From NCBI GenBank assembly GCA_900073065.1, contig FJOG01000005.1, forward strand, positions 1,355,420 to 1,419,419: 64,000 bases of DNA. The letters are read 5' to 3'. The translations under genes and the position numbers were made by a program. A model generated the notes under the pieces. It did no database searches and had not been told where the DNA came from. It saw nothing but the letters and a program-made list of their open reading frames with translations. The DNA is from Phialocephala subalpina (Eukaryota > Ascomycota > Leotiomycetes > Helotiales > Mollisiaceae). This document shows, piece after piece, positions 47,446 to 58,199 of the stretch (positions within the stretch are counted from its first letter, which is position 1; every line of letters starts with the position of its first letter).

Positions 47446-47856
47446 CTAGTGGTGATCCTCGCCATGACCTTCTCCGTGTCCATGATCATCGTTCAGGAAC
47501 ATGTATTCGTATCCGCAGTATGCCGCAAATGCCACCGTCGCAATGCCCAAGCCTGGGAAGCTGCCCTTGAATCGGTTCCATCGCGTGAAAGGCCCCGAGT
47601 ATCGCCATGCCTCTCTGTAGTCATCCCATCAGCATCAATCTTCTTCCTGTGTCCTCATCTGAGCCCTAAGAATTCGACTCACGCTCGTGCCCAGGGATCG
47701 TTTGCTGGTGTGCCTGATGATGCCACAAATGCTTTGGGGTCGAAGCCCGTGAGGTTTGGTCGGGGACCAGCTCTTCGTACACTATAAAGCGAGGTCAGCA
47801 ACCGCGTAGACGTCATTAGTAGGATCAATTGAGTATACATACGCTGAGAAACGCAT
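47446..47856 (-). CDS. NADH:ubiquinone oxidoreductase B12 subunit (NDUFB3)
   Basis: Three exons, 47856-47843 (14 bases), 47781-47683 and 47614-47446, give 93 residues. Splicing yields MRFSAVRRAGPRPNLTGFD, then NDPWARAEAWRYSGPFTRWN and RFKGSFPGLGIATVAFAAYC, matching fungal B12/NDUFB3 accessory subunits of mitochondrial complex I. The C-terminal half has one hydrophobic segment (GLGIATVAFAAYCGYEYMFL), as expected for this single-pass inner-membrane subunit, followed by a His/Gly/Asp-rich tail ending GHGEDHH. B12 takes part in assembly and stability of the membrane arm and has no catalytic role. The tiny first exon and the second intron hide the gene from simple ORF finding. Confidence 0.85.
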
Positions 47857-48210
47857 CTTGAAATTTGTACTGTACAAGGCTGTGATATTTTGAGGCTGTA
47901 GATGCTGCTCCCCAGTAATTCGAGGTCGAAGCTACAACTTACAGTCTAACCGCATTGGGTACAGCGCTACCACCGATATCTGGAGGAGCCAGCCCTGCCT
48001 TCAACATCTACGAACACCGAAAACGACCTCACCGCGATCCTACAACCAGCGCATGTACATACTCTCCCTCCTCGTGTCTATAAGCTGTCAATCTACCACC
48101 TGCGTATCAGCCACGAACATCTTCCCTTCTCGCGCGTCACGCAGCGCCCATGAAAACCGTACACCTCCCTCGACCTTTCTGGACTAGCACACATAGCACA
48201 GAGAATCAAA

Positions 48211-49765
48211 ATGCCTCCACCGATGCAGCGCTTCGGCGTCGCACCCAATAGTCTTGCCTCTCACTATCAGCAGCAGTATCCAGGACATTCGCAAGGACAT
48301 GCTGCCGGTCTTCCCCCGCCCTCTCTCGCGTCGAATCCTGGGTTCATGAATGCGAATTCTATGAACAATCCCTTCTCCGTCAACGGCAATGCATTAAGTC
48401 TATCTGGAGGCTTTGGAGGCGCTGGACTCGGGATGCCTGGAGGAACGGGTTTGGCGAGCCAGGCTGCACAGATGAGCTTTGCTGGCGCAAATATACACCA
48501 GGGACATAACGGCATGAGTGATGTTGGGAGTGTGAGGGGCCAGAAAAACCAGAACAGGATCCGCGACGTGTGGGCAAGCAATTTAGAAGAGGAGATGGTG
48601 GTACTTCGGTGTTTGGCTGGAAAGTATCCATATATTGCAATGGTAAGAACAAAGGAAGGAGGATATGTGAGATTGACTAACACTACGTCAGGACACTGAG
48701 TTTCCTGGAGTGGTCGCGCGACCTATGGGATCTTTCAATGGGAAGGCCGACTACCATTACCAGTGTTTGCGATGCAATGTCGACCTCCTCAAACCGATTC
48801 AGCTTGGCATATCATTATTCACGGAAGATGGCAACCTTCTCCCACCAGAGATGTCTGCAGAAGACTTGGGACTTCCAACCAACAATCCTCTATATCGAAG
48901 ATATGCTGGCCAGATGATACCCATTCCAACTACATGGCAGTTCAATTTCAGCTTCTCTCTCGAGACTGATATGTACGCTGAGATCTCCATCGAAGCTCTG
49001 AAGCAAGCACAGGTAGACTTTCGAAAGCTGGAGACCGATGGAATTGAAGCCTCATCATTCGGATCTGTCTTGATGAGCTCAGGTCTTGTTATGGATGAAG
49101 ACGTTCATTGGTTATCCTTCCACGGTGGCTACGACTTTGGTTATCTCACAAAACTCTTGAATGTAGATCCTCTTCCAGACGATGAGGTTACGTTCAAATC
49201 CACTATGGCCAAATACTTCCCGAGTATTTGGGACATCAAATACCTTGTGAAGTGGGCCGCAAGACAGTATCAACAAGGTCAAGCCAGTCCAGATGGACCA
49301 ACCCTAGAAGTCCTCCAGAAATTCGAACAAAAGGCGAGCCTCGAGTCTCTCGCCGAGAGCCTGAAAGTCAAACGTCAAGGCGTAGCACATCAAGCTGGCT
49401 CAGACTCGTTACTTACTGGTCGGGTATTCTTCAGAGTCAAAGAACGCATGTTCGGTAATGAAATTGGGGAAGAACACAATAGTCTAGTCTGGGGTCTTAG
49501 CACTCCCGAATACGGCCAAATCCTACAAAACAACATCCATTCCACGCCCCAACATCACCACAATCACAATCAAGAAAACGTCACACCAGGCCAGAACGGA
49601 AACGGAGTCACGTTCAACACATACACTGGTCCCAGCACGCCCAACACAGGGAGTGCAGGACTAGCTACTACACCAGGACATAACAGTAACGGCGGCGGCA
49701 TGGCACCGATGACACCGGGCGGCATAGGAGGTGTATTTGGTAATTTCCAGTACAATGGTAAATAA
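48211..49765 (+). CDS. POP2: CCR4-NOT deadenylase CAF1/POP2
   Basis: Exons 48211-48642 and 48692-49765 give 501 residues. The intron (GTAAGA...CGTCAG) lies exactly between IAM and DTEFPG, the first catalytic motif of the DEDD nuclease. An N-terminal extension of about 110 residues is rich in Gln, Gly, Met and Asn and precedes IRDVWASNLEEEMVVLRCL. Catalytic motifs are DTEFPG (Asp and Glu), SFHGGYDFGYL (Asp), and the final Asp expected in the C-terminal part, where the region reads LLTGRVFFRVKERMF; I see RV at the position where animal proteins have the H/D of motif III, which should be checked. The tail is His/Asn/Gly-rich. CAF1 shortens mRNA poly(A) tails within the CCR4-NOT complex, in the cytoplasm and nucleus. 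Confidence 0.92.
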
Positions 49766-50089
49766 ATATGGAGTTTATGTGGTTCTTGCGGCTCCGGTGA
49801 TGGAAAGTAAATGGAATGGATGGGGGGTTTTCTCTTGCAAGGAAAAAATATTATCGCGAGCAAGGGCTCGGATCGTCGTTGGAGTTTTCCGGCGGAGTTC
49901 GATGGGTTCATGGTGGACTCTTTGTGTGTTTGTTAGGCGGGATGGAATGGAAGGAAGTGTACTGTATATTAGGAGAAATAGGGCATTGCATTGTGTTACC
50001 AGTCTCAATATCTGCATTTGGTTGTTGGATCCTGGATTGTGAGATTCAATTGCTGGCAAGCGCCAATTATCCAACTGCAGCATTTCTCC

Positions 50090-50703
50090 TCAGTGTTCCA
50101 AGAATCCCCCACCATACGACTCCACACGGATGTTTTGCTTCTCGGCGGACCAACCAGGGAGCATTTCAAAGAGCCCCTCTAGCTCTAGCTCCTCTGCAAT
50201 CTGAGTTCTAATATTCAGCTTGTGCGCCAATTCAGACAACTCAGCACGGCGGCGCCAGAGATCATAGTAAAAGAATGGATGAATAAGCCATCCCGCAATA
50301 ATATCAGTGTATTCGGCTGTCCAGCAAATGCCAAAACTTCTTCTCTTGACGTAATCCTGGAGTTCATCATCGTTGTAGCTGACAATAATATCTTTCTCCC
50401 AGTATCTCTCTTTGTAGATCTCGTACATGGAGGAGGAAGTTGCACCGAGAATTCGCTGGGTTGCTGGTCCGAGGAGGTCGAATATCATGATGTGCAATTC
50501 AGTAGGAAACTTGATGAAGCTGCTTTGCTGTGGCACTGGTAATTGTCAATGTCGTTCTGTACCATGAATTTGTTACGAATTTTCTTACCTCTTGGTCTAT
50601 GATCTTCTTTTTTGTCCTCGCTTTGGCCATTCATTTTGACTAGTGCTTTGCAGTCATGCTCGAGTGCGTCAGTGCAAGGCGGGGTCGTGCTTGTCTTCGA
50701 CAT
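50090..50703 (-). CDS. F-box-like family B protein, intact
   Basis: Exons 50703-50589 and 50535-50090, joined by a GTAAGA...TACCAG intron, give 186 residues. After a polar N-terminal 40 residues the F-box-like start SSFIKFPTELHIMIFDLLGP is followed by ATQRILGATSSSMYEIYKER and YWEKDIIVSYNDDELQ. DIIAGWLIHPFFYYDLWRRR and a charged helix complete it. This is the only undamaged copy of a family with three broken copies at 16.9-19.5 kb. An adaptor role is inferred from the F-box-like helix only; the family is short and has no obvious substrate-binding repeat domain. Confidence 0.65.
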
Positions 50704-51402
50704 GTTGAAGATAGATAGTGGTTGGAAATGACTGGATAGTATTCAGAGATACCGCTTGCATTGTAAAAATGACTGAAAATGCTCCATCAGGGCGGCTCCT
50801 GGAAGCTATCACTGCCGCGTTGCCGTTCGGGGTTGGGAGAACGGGAACGGGCCGAACGTTACACGATATCTCGAGTAATCAAAGTCAGAGTACGTGCGAT
50901 TTGTTTTTATTCCTTGCCAGATTCAAATTCGGTACCCGCATCGAGCCAGTGTCATGTCATGGGAGCAATCCCATTGATCGCTGCGGTAGTTACAAGTCAA
51001 CGTGATTCATAGCCATACGAAAACTGCTATCAAATCCCGTCGCCTGCGATAGAGGGTTTGTGGAGGAGGGCATTGAGTCTCAGGAAAGCTCTCGCATTGG
51101 AACCTCCGTCTTAATGTTACTGGCCTAGGAGGATCACTCTCGATCGAGATGCATGGGGATCGACCTACGCCACGCTGCAGCTGGCGGCGTAACCATCCGC
51201 CGAAGCGAGACGCCACAAGTGTATCCGGGAGCAGTATTGTCCCGACTTAAGCATTTTGAGCCGCATCTCTACATGCATTCTAGAGTCTTCTTGGCATTGA
51301 CTTCCATCTCCCCAAATGATGTTGGACATTTATATGTCCTCTGTTCCTCGAGTTCTACTCTCTCCTCTTTTCTATGTCTTGTATGATCTTACCATTTCAA
51401 TC

Positions 51403-52107
51403 GTGAAGATCATCTTGACTGGTAGCACAGGCTATATCGGCAACTCGGTCCTTCACCAATGCCTCTCAAACCCCTCCATAACCTCTATCATAGCTCTCTC
51501 GCGCCGCGACCTACAACTCACAGATCCCAAACTCTGAGTCATCCTACACGAAGATTTCTCAAGTTATCCTCCCGCACTCATCTCCCAGCTCACAAGTATC
51601 GATGCCGATGCATGCATCTACTGCCTAGGATCCAACATTACGATCCGACCACCAGAGCTTAACCACAAGATAAACTTCGACTATGCAGTCGCAACCGCAC
51701 AGATGTTTGCCGACTTGATCGGGAAATCTAAAACTGGAATCGCCCACGACCTCCCGAACTTTCGGATTCATTTACGTAGCGGCGCTCTCCCGGAAAAAGA
51801 TGAAGAGAAAAAGTTACGGTTTTTAGCAGAGAACCGTCGGACGAGAGGCGAGCTCGAGAATGCTCTTCTACAGCTTGGGAAAGAGAAGGAAGGTATAGGA
51901 TTCAAGGTTTTCATTGCTAGACCTGGGTTTGTGCAGGCACGTGGTGCGGTTTTGAAGCCTCGGCTCGTGGGCTTGGTGGCAAAATCGATCTTCATTCAAC
52001 ATTTGGCTGAGAGTTTGGTTGATGTTGCTTTGAATGGAAGTTCTGGAGGAGTAATCTTGGAGAACGAAGATTTGATTAATCGTGCGAGGAAATTGGTTGG
52101 GAAGTGA
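51403..52107 (+). pseudogene. NAD(P)-binding (NmrA/epimerase-like) protein, broken
   Basis: The frame reads KIILTGSTGYIGNSVLHQCL, the Rossmann nucleotide-binding loop, then IIALSRRDLQ. The triplet where the initiator should be is GTG, and no good in-frame ATG is close (the nearest, 51316, adds an unrelated segment). A TGA at about 51535 interrupts DPKL-stop-VILHEDF, where an Arg codon CGA would fit. Further on, the core strand, which in relatives reads like FRFVYLSGALPEKD, here reads FRIHLRSGALPEKD; this is explained by a one-base insertion and a one-base deletion a few bases apart. The rest (RTRGELENALLQLGKEKE, VFIARPGFVQARG) is intact to 52107. Likely a recent pseudogene of a small oxidoreductase. 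Confidence 0.65.
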
Positions 52108-52299
52108 GAGGCAAGCTTGGGGAAGAAGATGTCCATGACAATTCTTCAGTATTTGGCGGTAGTACCGCCTCAGGGCCATAGAGTTATCTGTTGTTTTCTG
52201 ATGTATTTCGGTGTCTAAGAAGTCCCCTTGTTCATATTCTCGAAGTATCTTGGAAACTCGTTTGCGCAGTCTTCACCTCTCCGTGGGTCGAGTTCCGCC

Positions 52300-55200
52300 T
52301 TATCTCATCAATACGATCACGCTCTCGGCAAACCGGTCGGAGGCTTTCTTCTCTCGCAGCCTTCGCGGCTTACCGGGTTTCCACTTTCTATACAATCTGT
52401 ATAAGTACTCTGAAGGAATTTTGCTCGGGGAAACCAGCAAGCGCGGCTCGTCGTTGTTGTCAGGCCTATCGACTTGGACAAATAGTGGCGCGTCAGGCCT
52501 GCCGATAAGGTATGCCTCAGAATGCTTTAGCACCCACTGTGTCGACGACGACGACGACGACGAAGGCAGTGTAGCCACTCTTTCTTGGTAGCAGGATACG
52601 GCGGTCATAAGGAGTCCGGTTGTGTTAGTCCACGATGCTCCCGGTCCGCGGCATTTGACTTGAGCCGTTTCAAGGCATTGCGTTGTGATATATGAAAACG
52701 TTGCGATCTCTTCCGAATCAGCGAGCATGCGTGCCCAATAACTCTCTTTTCTGCAAGGTACCTTGAAGCATTGAAATGGAAGGTCAGGCTGGATGCGGGC
52801 GATGACGAAGTTTTGTCCCTTGCGATCAACCCCTGTATCTCGGAGGAGGAACAAAACAGCAATGACGAGGCTCTCGAAAGCTTGTTGGTGGTCATGATCA
52901 AGCTTGCTGAGCCACATCCTGAGATCAGGTCCTTGCAATGCTTCTATAATCTTCAGATCCTCGTTGAGCGACTTCCATAATCGCGGAGTAGTGACCAGTC
53001 CTCCCACGTAGGCTGGCAGAATGTCTGCTAGAAGGTCGCGAAGTTGGACCCTACGAGCAATCCCGGTACAAACGCTCACCTGGACCCCAAAAAGGCTGTC
53101 TAGGTCTGCAGTATATACGGCATGTTGAACAAGGAGCGTGGACTTCTTGGTCGAGCCCCGCATCTTCACCCACGTCTGGTTGAATTGAAATGCAGCCATT
53201 GCTGCTTGCCCACCTTGAATCCCGAATCCAAGCTGTCTTTCCCTCACTTCCCAATAACTTGGAAACGTGCCCAGCTCCTCGAGTAATGCTACTGCGTCGC
53301 TCATCTGCTTCTTGGTGTCGGCTTGGCATCGAGAATTCTCAAGGACCCTTGCTCCGATCTTTATCTTCGAACTCCTCTCAAACGCAATGCTCGGGTGCTT
53401 GTTAGACAATGGCTCCCGGGTCCAGTGTAGCATGGTCTTTCCCTGCGCTTCCACAGCGGTGATACTTCCTCCCCCTAAAGAAATTGCGAATAGTCTTGAA
53501 GGGTCATTGACGTCTGCAATGAACTCTCCAGGTCCCCAAGTATCTAGCAAGTCTTCTGGACTTGCCACTAAATCGTACTTCCGGGTGCTTGCATCGCGAA
53601 CAGCAATCTCATCATACCGTTGCTGATATTGAAATACGAAGACTGATTGTCCGGTCATGTCTCCCATGCAGGTCAGCTCTACCAAGGATCCTACAATGCA
53701 TGGATAGCCAGCAGCGCTTTTGGAGTTATTACAATTGGTAATCACAACACGCTCTTGGGCAGTGTCCAAGAAGAATGGCCGAATGGGTCCAGCATGAGCC
53801 TGAGCATAGGATAGCAGAGCGACGGAGATGAACTGCACGGCTGGGCACCATGCAAAAGGGAAACCATCGACCTCGGCATCGACATAGTTGAAGGTAAGGC
53901 TGTCTGACTGAACCCATGGAAAAATATGTCTCCAAATTTCATCAAATACATACTTCTTTTCGATATTCTCCTTAGTTCCTAGCATTTCGGCGAATTGGCG
54001 AAGTAATGCCAAGTCGATTTTGTGCAATTCGACATGCGATTCACGCAAAGCTAGGAACGTGAACGAGTCGCAGCACCCACCTGCTTGCTGGAGAATACAT
54101 GCTGCTCCTTCCAAATTCTTCAGGATGCCTTGCAATATTTCTGCTATATGGAGATGGCGAGGGAACTTAGGAGATATGATAGCGGTCGTCGACTGATCTT
54201 CAAAGCTGATGCAACCTAGCTCAACCGCTTCTGGCTCATCTGCGGCCGGTCGCACTCCCCCAAGGCCACATAGAAACTCGACACTCTCCCTGATGGATAA
54301 TTGAGAGCACGTAGATTCTATCACAGTAGGAGGATTCATGATGGTTCCATGGTCCTTGGCATGCGTCGTGTCTCGTGCAGTGGTCGGGTTGCGGTGAAGG
54401 CAACCGGCAAGATGGAAACCCCTTTGGAATGGCTCAGCCAGTGGAGCCTGGAAGTCCCCATGGATCCAAGGCCCCTGGAGAGACTTCTCGAGAAGTTCAT
54501 CTGAAATCTCGCCCGGAGAGTACCCAAGCTTAGAAAGTTCTGCAATCCAAGCGTACTCCTTAGTAGCCACCTCGCTGAACCGGGTCTGCAGAAGTAACCT
54601 GGTTTCGAAAGCATCAAGCCTTTTCAGTGAATCGCTAAGATCATCTGCTGAAAAGGACTGACTTTCACGTTGCGAGATCATAACCAAAATTTCTAGCTTC
54701 CAGGTCATATCCTGCATGATATCGCCATAACAACCACACACTCGCTCCGCGAGGCCATACTTTCCCCGACGCTCTTCTCCGCTACTACTCCGCAACAACT
54801 CCTCACAGTTCACATCAAACCTCCAACTCCACAACCGAACCAAAGCTATATACTCCTCTACTGACTCTAACAGCTCATCACGACCAAAAAAGAAGTCGAC
54901 GAACGCCCTCCCGGCCTCCTTCCCAAGTTTCCCATCCAACCCACTTCGCTCACACTTCAGCATCGGCTTCTCACACGCCTTCAACAACTTTCTTAACCTA
55001 TCTTTCAACCGGTCTCCGCCTTCCAAAAACTCTTGCACCGTTTCCCTATTCTCATCACCCTCCACACTCTGAGCCATCTGCTCGGCTCGACGGCACTTCC
55101 TATAAAGATTTATCAATAAGAGCCACAACTCTCCAGCGACCTCCGTCATAGGTGTCCCAGCACCACACCAACAAACAACCCAATCATACACCCATCTTCC

Positions 55201-55338
55201 CAAGCTGTCCGCATCAAAAGCACTTCCAAGCAAAACCAACTTCTCTTCCTCTATATCCCTCACCCTACTCCCCATGCTCGCCTGTCTCCGTCTCTCACGC
55301 TCCGTTGACCCAACTCCCGTAGCCATTACTATAACCAT
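52300..55338 (-). CDS. Large orphan protein sharing the pseudokinase C-terminal module
   Basis: A single exon of 1012 residues; an alternative start at 55326 would give 1008. Residues 30-245 are helical and Leu/Glu-rich (LWLLLINLYRKCRRAEQ, FGRDELLESVEEYIALVRLW), with no recognised domain. From about 255 to the end it matches the C-terminal half of the protein at 29851-34719: YAWIAELSKLGYSPGEISDE, then CCDSFTFLALRES, AHAGPIRPFFLDTAQ, EDLLDTWGPGEFIAD, ISLGGGSI, LHWTREPL, VSVCTGIARRVQLRDLLADI and RDTGVDRKGQNFVIAR. The C-terminus is followed by PSKIPSEYLYRLYRK and a basic tail. The kinase domain is absent here, so the module can stand alone. A polyserine run (SSSSSSS) arises from a (GAC)n tract near 52540. 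Function unknown; no membrane segment or signal peptide. Confidence 0.8.
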   Translation of the reverse strand: MVIVMATGVGSTERERRRQASMGSRVRDIEEEKLVLLGSAFDADSLGRWVYDWVVCWCGAGTPMTEVAGELWLLLINLYRKCRRAEQMAQSVEGDENRETVQEFLEGGDRLKDRLRKLLKACEKPMLKCERSGLDGKLGKEAGRAFVDFFFGRDELLESVEEYIALVRLWSWRFDVNCEELLRSSSGEERRGKYGLAERVCGCYGDIMQDMTWKLEILVMISQRESQSFSADDLSDSLKRLDAFETRLLLQTRFSEVATKEYAWIAELSKLGYSPGEISDELLEKSLQGPWIHGDFQAPLAEPFQRGFHLAGCLHRNPTTARDTTHAKDHGTIMNPPTVIESTCSQLSIRESVEFLCGLGGVRPAADEPEAVELGCISFEDQSTTAIISPKFPRHLHIAEILQGILKNLEGAACILQQAGGCCDSFTFLALRESHVELHKIDLALLRQFAEMLGTKENIEKKYVFDEIWRHIFPWVQSDSLTFNYVDAEVDGFPFAWCPAVQFISVALLSYAQAHAGPIRPFFLDTAQERVVITNCNNSKSAAGYPCIVGSLVELTCMGDMTGQSVFVFQYQQRYDEIAVRDASTRKYDLVASPEDLLDTWGPGEFIADVNDPSRLFAISLGGGSITAVEAQGKTMLHWTREPLSNKHPSIAFERSSKIKIGARVLENSRCQADTKKQMSDAVALLEELGTFPSYWEVRERQLGFGIQGGQAAMAAFQFNQTWVKMRGSTKKSTLLVQHAVYTADLDSLFGVQVSVCTGIARRVQLRDLLADILPAYVGGLVTTPRLWKSLNEDLKIIEALQGPDLRMWLSKLDHDHQQAFESLVIAVLFLLRDTGVDRKGQNFVIARIQPDLPFQCFKVPCRKESYWARMLADSEEIATFSYITTQCLETAQVKCRGPGASWTNTTGLLMTAVSCYQERVATLPSSSSSSSTQWVLKHSEAYLIGRPDAPLFVQVDRPDNNDEPRLLVSPSKIPSEYLYRLYRKWKPGKPRRLREKKASDRFAESVIVLMR

Positions 55339-55462
55339 CCAGACCCAGTATATCCAAATACATCCAAAAGCTCTCCGCTTTTAACACCCAACAATCCTTC
55401 ACACCATCTCAACTCGAGTAAAAGGGACCCCAGGAGATCAGAGCAACTCCAAGAGACACCAG

Positions 55463-55475
55463 AAGTATATATAGT
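55463..55475 (-). promoter_or_regulatory. TATA-like box of the 52.3-55.3 kb gene
   Basis: AGTATATATAGTA lies about 125-135 bases upstream of the ATG at 55338. Position and sequence fit a TATA element, though fungal promoters often lack one. No functional evidence. Confidence 0.35.
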
Positions 55476-55499
55476 AGAGGGTATCCACCACCTCATCCC

Positions 55500-57129
55500 T
55501 CATTGGTCAACCAAAGTCACGGGGTAATCAGACTGAGGATTTCTCTCGGAATACTCCTCGGTAAAGGGGCCACTCACAGGGTGGTGCCAGTAACTCTCGT
55601 TAAACTGCCCAATGTGCTGGTGGTGCCATTGCAAAGGAACCACCAAATGGCAGGGGCCAAATGTACAAAATCGTCCCTACATTTTGTATGAGGGGATCAG
55701 GTAGATCCTTAGGGGCGAAGTTAGGTGCCATTGCTACAAGGGGCAGATCTGCACTTGGAGAAGAGGAAGTACGAGCGGAGCGAGGATAGAAAGGAGGTGA
55801 GTATATACTCAACTCGAGGGGGGATGGAGCTGCGTGAGCAGCGAAGTGTGTGATAACAAGAATGAAGTTCAACGTTTTCCAAGACTTAACACAAGATGCA
55901 AAGACTGTGGAAGCGTGAGCAAGGGTTTGGGGCGGTAGGCTGACAGCCATTACCGCTTCTTTTGAAACGGTTCGCTTTTTCTTCGGCTTGGTGTCCCAGG
56001 TAAGTTTTGACATTGACACCCCAAATTCCACCAACCCCTCTTGAGCTCTCGGATTCGAATGCAAAGTTGAGGTTTTCTACGTGTCGAAGCTAGCTCAAGC
56101 AAATTCTCTCAAACGTATCATCAAGCTTTCCAATATTCTTCAGAATCAGCTTGTGTGAGAAGGATCGACCTCCCCTTATACTTTTTGACAGCGAGAGTTA
56201 GCAGCACGTGCCTCGAGATTCTCCCTTATCAACCACAACAACCTGATCTCCGGGGTAATACAAGCACTTCCATATTTAAATACTGCCCCAATCCCAAAAC
56301 AGGATGTGGCATACAGGAAGGAACGAAAGAGGAACACCAAACTTCAACCACACCAAAGAGCACGTGCACTCAACTTTGCAGGCTCCATATCTGGGAACCT
56401 CTATAAAAACCTTCGAAAGAAGATCCCGAAAAGCATCAACCAGAATACGGTGATACCACCCGCCCTCTCGAGGCACCTGCTGCCGAGAGCGCACCATCCC
56501 AGACCCCCTTTTAAAGCATTCTCGTGCCCATTCCAGAGATGCTATCCTCGCTGTCCACCTAGCCAAGAAGGCCAAGATAAGCAAGTCGATGTTGATGGTA
56601 AGACCGACGAGGTTTGCAACAATGATGAAGAGGTTGACAGCGAGGATGATCGAGAAGACGAAAAGGAAGGGGGCAGAAAAGGTTCAAAAAGACATGAGAT
56701 GGCGCCGCCTCCTCAACACAAGCAGCAGTCGTGACGGATGTAAATTGACCGCAAAGATCCTCCAATCGAGGCTCTCGTCCCGACATCGCCGCAATTATAC
56801 CCCAGTTCCTGGTCCATTCAAAATGTGGGAGCAGGGTGTCGATCGGCAGCTTGCCAGAGGAGAGAGCCGAGGAGAGTCTGGACAATCTGAAAATCATAAA
56901 CACTGATGGGAACTCAAACTCTCAGGCGCAGCAAGAACGATTATCCATTTATTGAAAAAGTGCAATCATAACCGCATAATCAGAAAGTGCACCAAATGAG
57001 CCAAGCTCCTCCATCTCAGCCAAGCAACTTCAGAATCATTTTGCCTCTTCCGTTTCTCAGACTCAATACATCAGCATCGACCCCAGGCCCAAGCCCGTAA
57101 ATGATCGCTAGCTCTCAACCATAAACCCC
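55500..57129. other. Mostly non-coding; possible membrane-protein exon
   Basis: On the minus strand between about 56690 and 56276 one frame reads FVFSIILAVNLFIIVANLVG, then INIDLLILAFLARWTARIAS and LEWARECFKRG. This is a convincing two-segment membrane hairpin followed by a basic stretch. No start codon or upstream exon could be joined: a TGA lies just before, and splice signals are unclear. It may be one exon of a small gene or a remnant. The rest of the interval shows nothing supportable. Confidence 0.3.
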
Positions 57130-58020
57130 TTAAACATATGTGCAAAGAACCTCGCTGGAGCTGGGAACCGAGCAGCTAGTCAAAACCTTACTGTTCTGCT
57201 CAATGTCGATGATGGTGGCACCTGTAGTGCCAACAGTTCCAGATGAAGTAGTCGCAGAGCAGCCCGTGAACTCAACAGATCCAAAGTCGGCAAAAGTTAC
57301 CAAAGATCCATTCTCCTCAAAATCCTCTACAATCCACTCAGCATTATACTCACAAAGATCACCATCCACACCTCCAGTGAAAGTGTGAGTAACAGTCGTG
57401 CCCGTGGAAACGTTCTCGATGACCGCTGTTCCGGCAGTGAGCGAAGAAGCTGTCACGGTGACTTTGACGGTATTTCCGGCTGCGAGAGTGATACCAGAGA
57501 AGTCGTAAGCGTAGTCAGGGTACCATTCGTACCAGGCGTCGTAGGTGATGCTGGAGCCGGATTTGGTCCAGTCGATGCCGGTTTGGAGGATGGCGGTGTC
57601 GCAGGTGTCACCGTCGATTCCAACCCAGGCGGATCCGGAGCCGGTGGTGGAGGGGGTGGGAACGACGAAGGATGCGGTTACGGACGTGTAGCCGGTGCCG
57701 ATGAGAACTGCTCCTGCCCAGTTGGAAGAGTATTCGACATTGGAGACTGAAGCGAATTAGCAATCTTCCGGTAAAGGAGAGTCGAGAGACAGAATCTGGA
57801 GCTAAAGTCCCAACGCAGTATTGCAAGGCGGAAGGAATGGAGGCGTAAACTACTTACTGTTGGCAGCTGCAATACCGGCTGGGCCATCAGACTTGATCAT
57901 GGGGTTGCCCTTGCGGCCCGCAGCACGTTGACGGTTGCGTTCCCGTCGAAGCGCGGTGCCTGGAGCGGCGGCAGCGCTACCAGCGAGGAGGGCGACAGAT
58001 GCAAGAGTGAGGAACTTCAT
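57130..58020 (-). CDS. Secreted G1-family (eqolisin) glutamic endopeptidase
   Basis: Exons 58020-57858 and 57746-57130 give 259 residues. The start MKFLTLASVALLAGSAAAAP is a clear signal peptide. A basic propeptide (ALRRERNRQRAAGRK) of about 35 residues follows, then the mature domain from VEYSSNWAGAVLIGTGYTSV. The family signatures are SAWVGIDGDTCDTAILQTGI, containing the catalytic Gln in the QTG turn, DAWYEWYPDYAYDF, and LCEYNAEWIVEDFEE, whose Glu in AEW is the catalytic glutamate. Length matches scytalidoglutamic peptidase/aspergillopepsin II precursors. These enzymes digest protein outside the cell at acid pH and are released from a basic propeptide. All expected catalytic residues are present, so the gene looks functional. 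Confidence 0.92.
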
Positions 58021-58146
58021 TTTGACTAGAGTGAAGAACGAGTAGTGGCTGCTTGGCAGAAGAGGTAGCTGAAATGTCTGGAATGGAGCTTGGCTGAGGA
58101 GCTGAGGGAGGAAGGAAGACCAAGACTTGGTGGCTTCCTTGGCGTA

Positions 58147-58152
58147 CTTATA
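58147..58152 (-). promoter_or_regulatory. TATA box of the eqolisin gene
   Basis: TATAAG on the minus strand (within GTGTATAAGTA) lies about 127 bases upstream of ATG 58020. It suits a TATA element of a highly expressed secreted-enzyme gene. Not tested. Confidence 0.45.
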
Positions 58153-58199
58153 CACTACAGAGGGCGCTGCTATCTAGACCAAGTTCATGGTTGTGATAT

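Noticed and set aside
52537..52562. (GAC)n tract as an independent microsatellite feature
   Set aside because: It is short and lies in frame inside the coding sequence as a polyserine run; noted under that gene instead.
55600..56064. 154-codon minus-strand frame
   Set aside because: Composition is low-complexity and Pro/Ser-rich without a domain, and it lies in a region without other support; not enough to call a gene.
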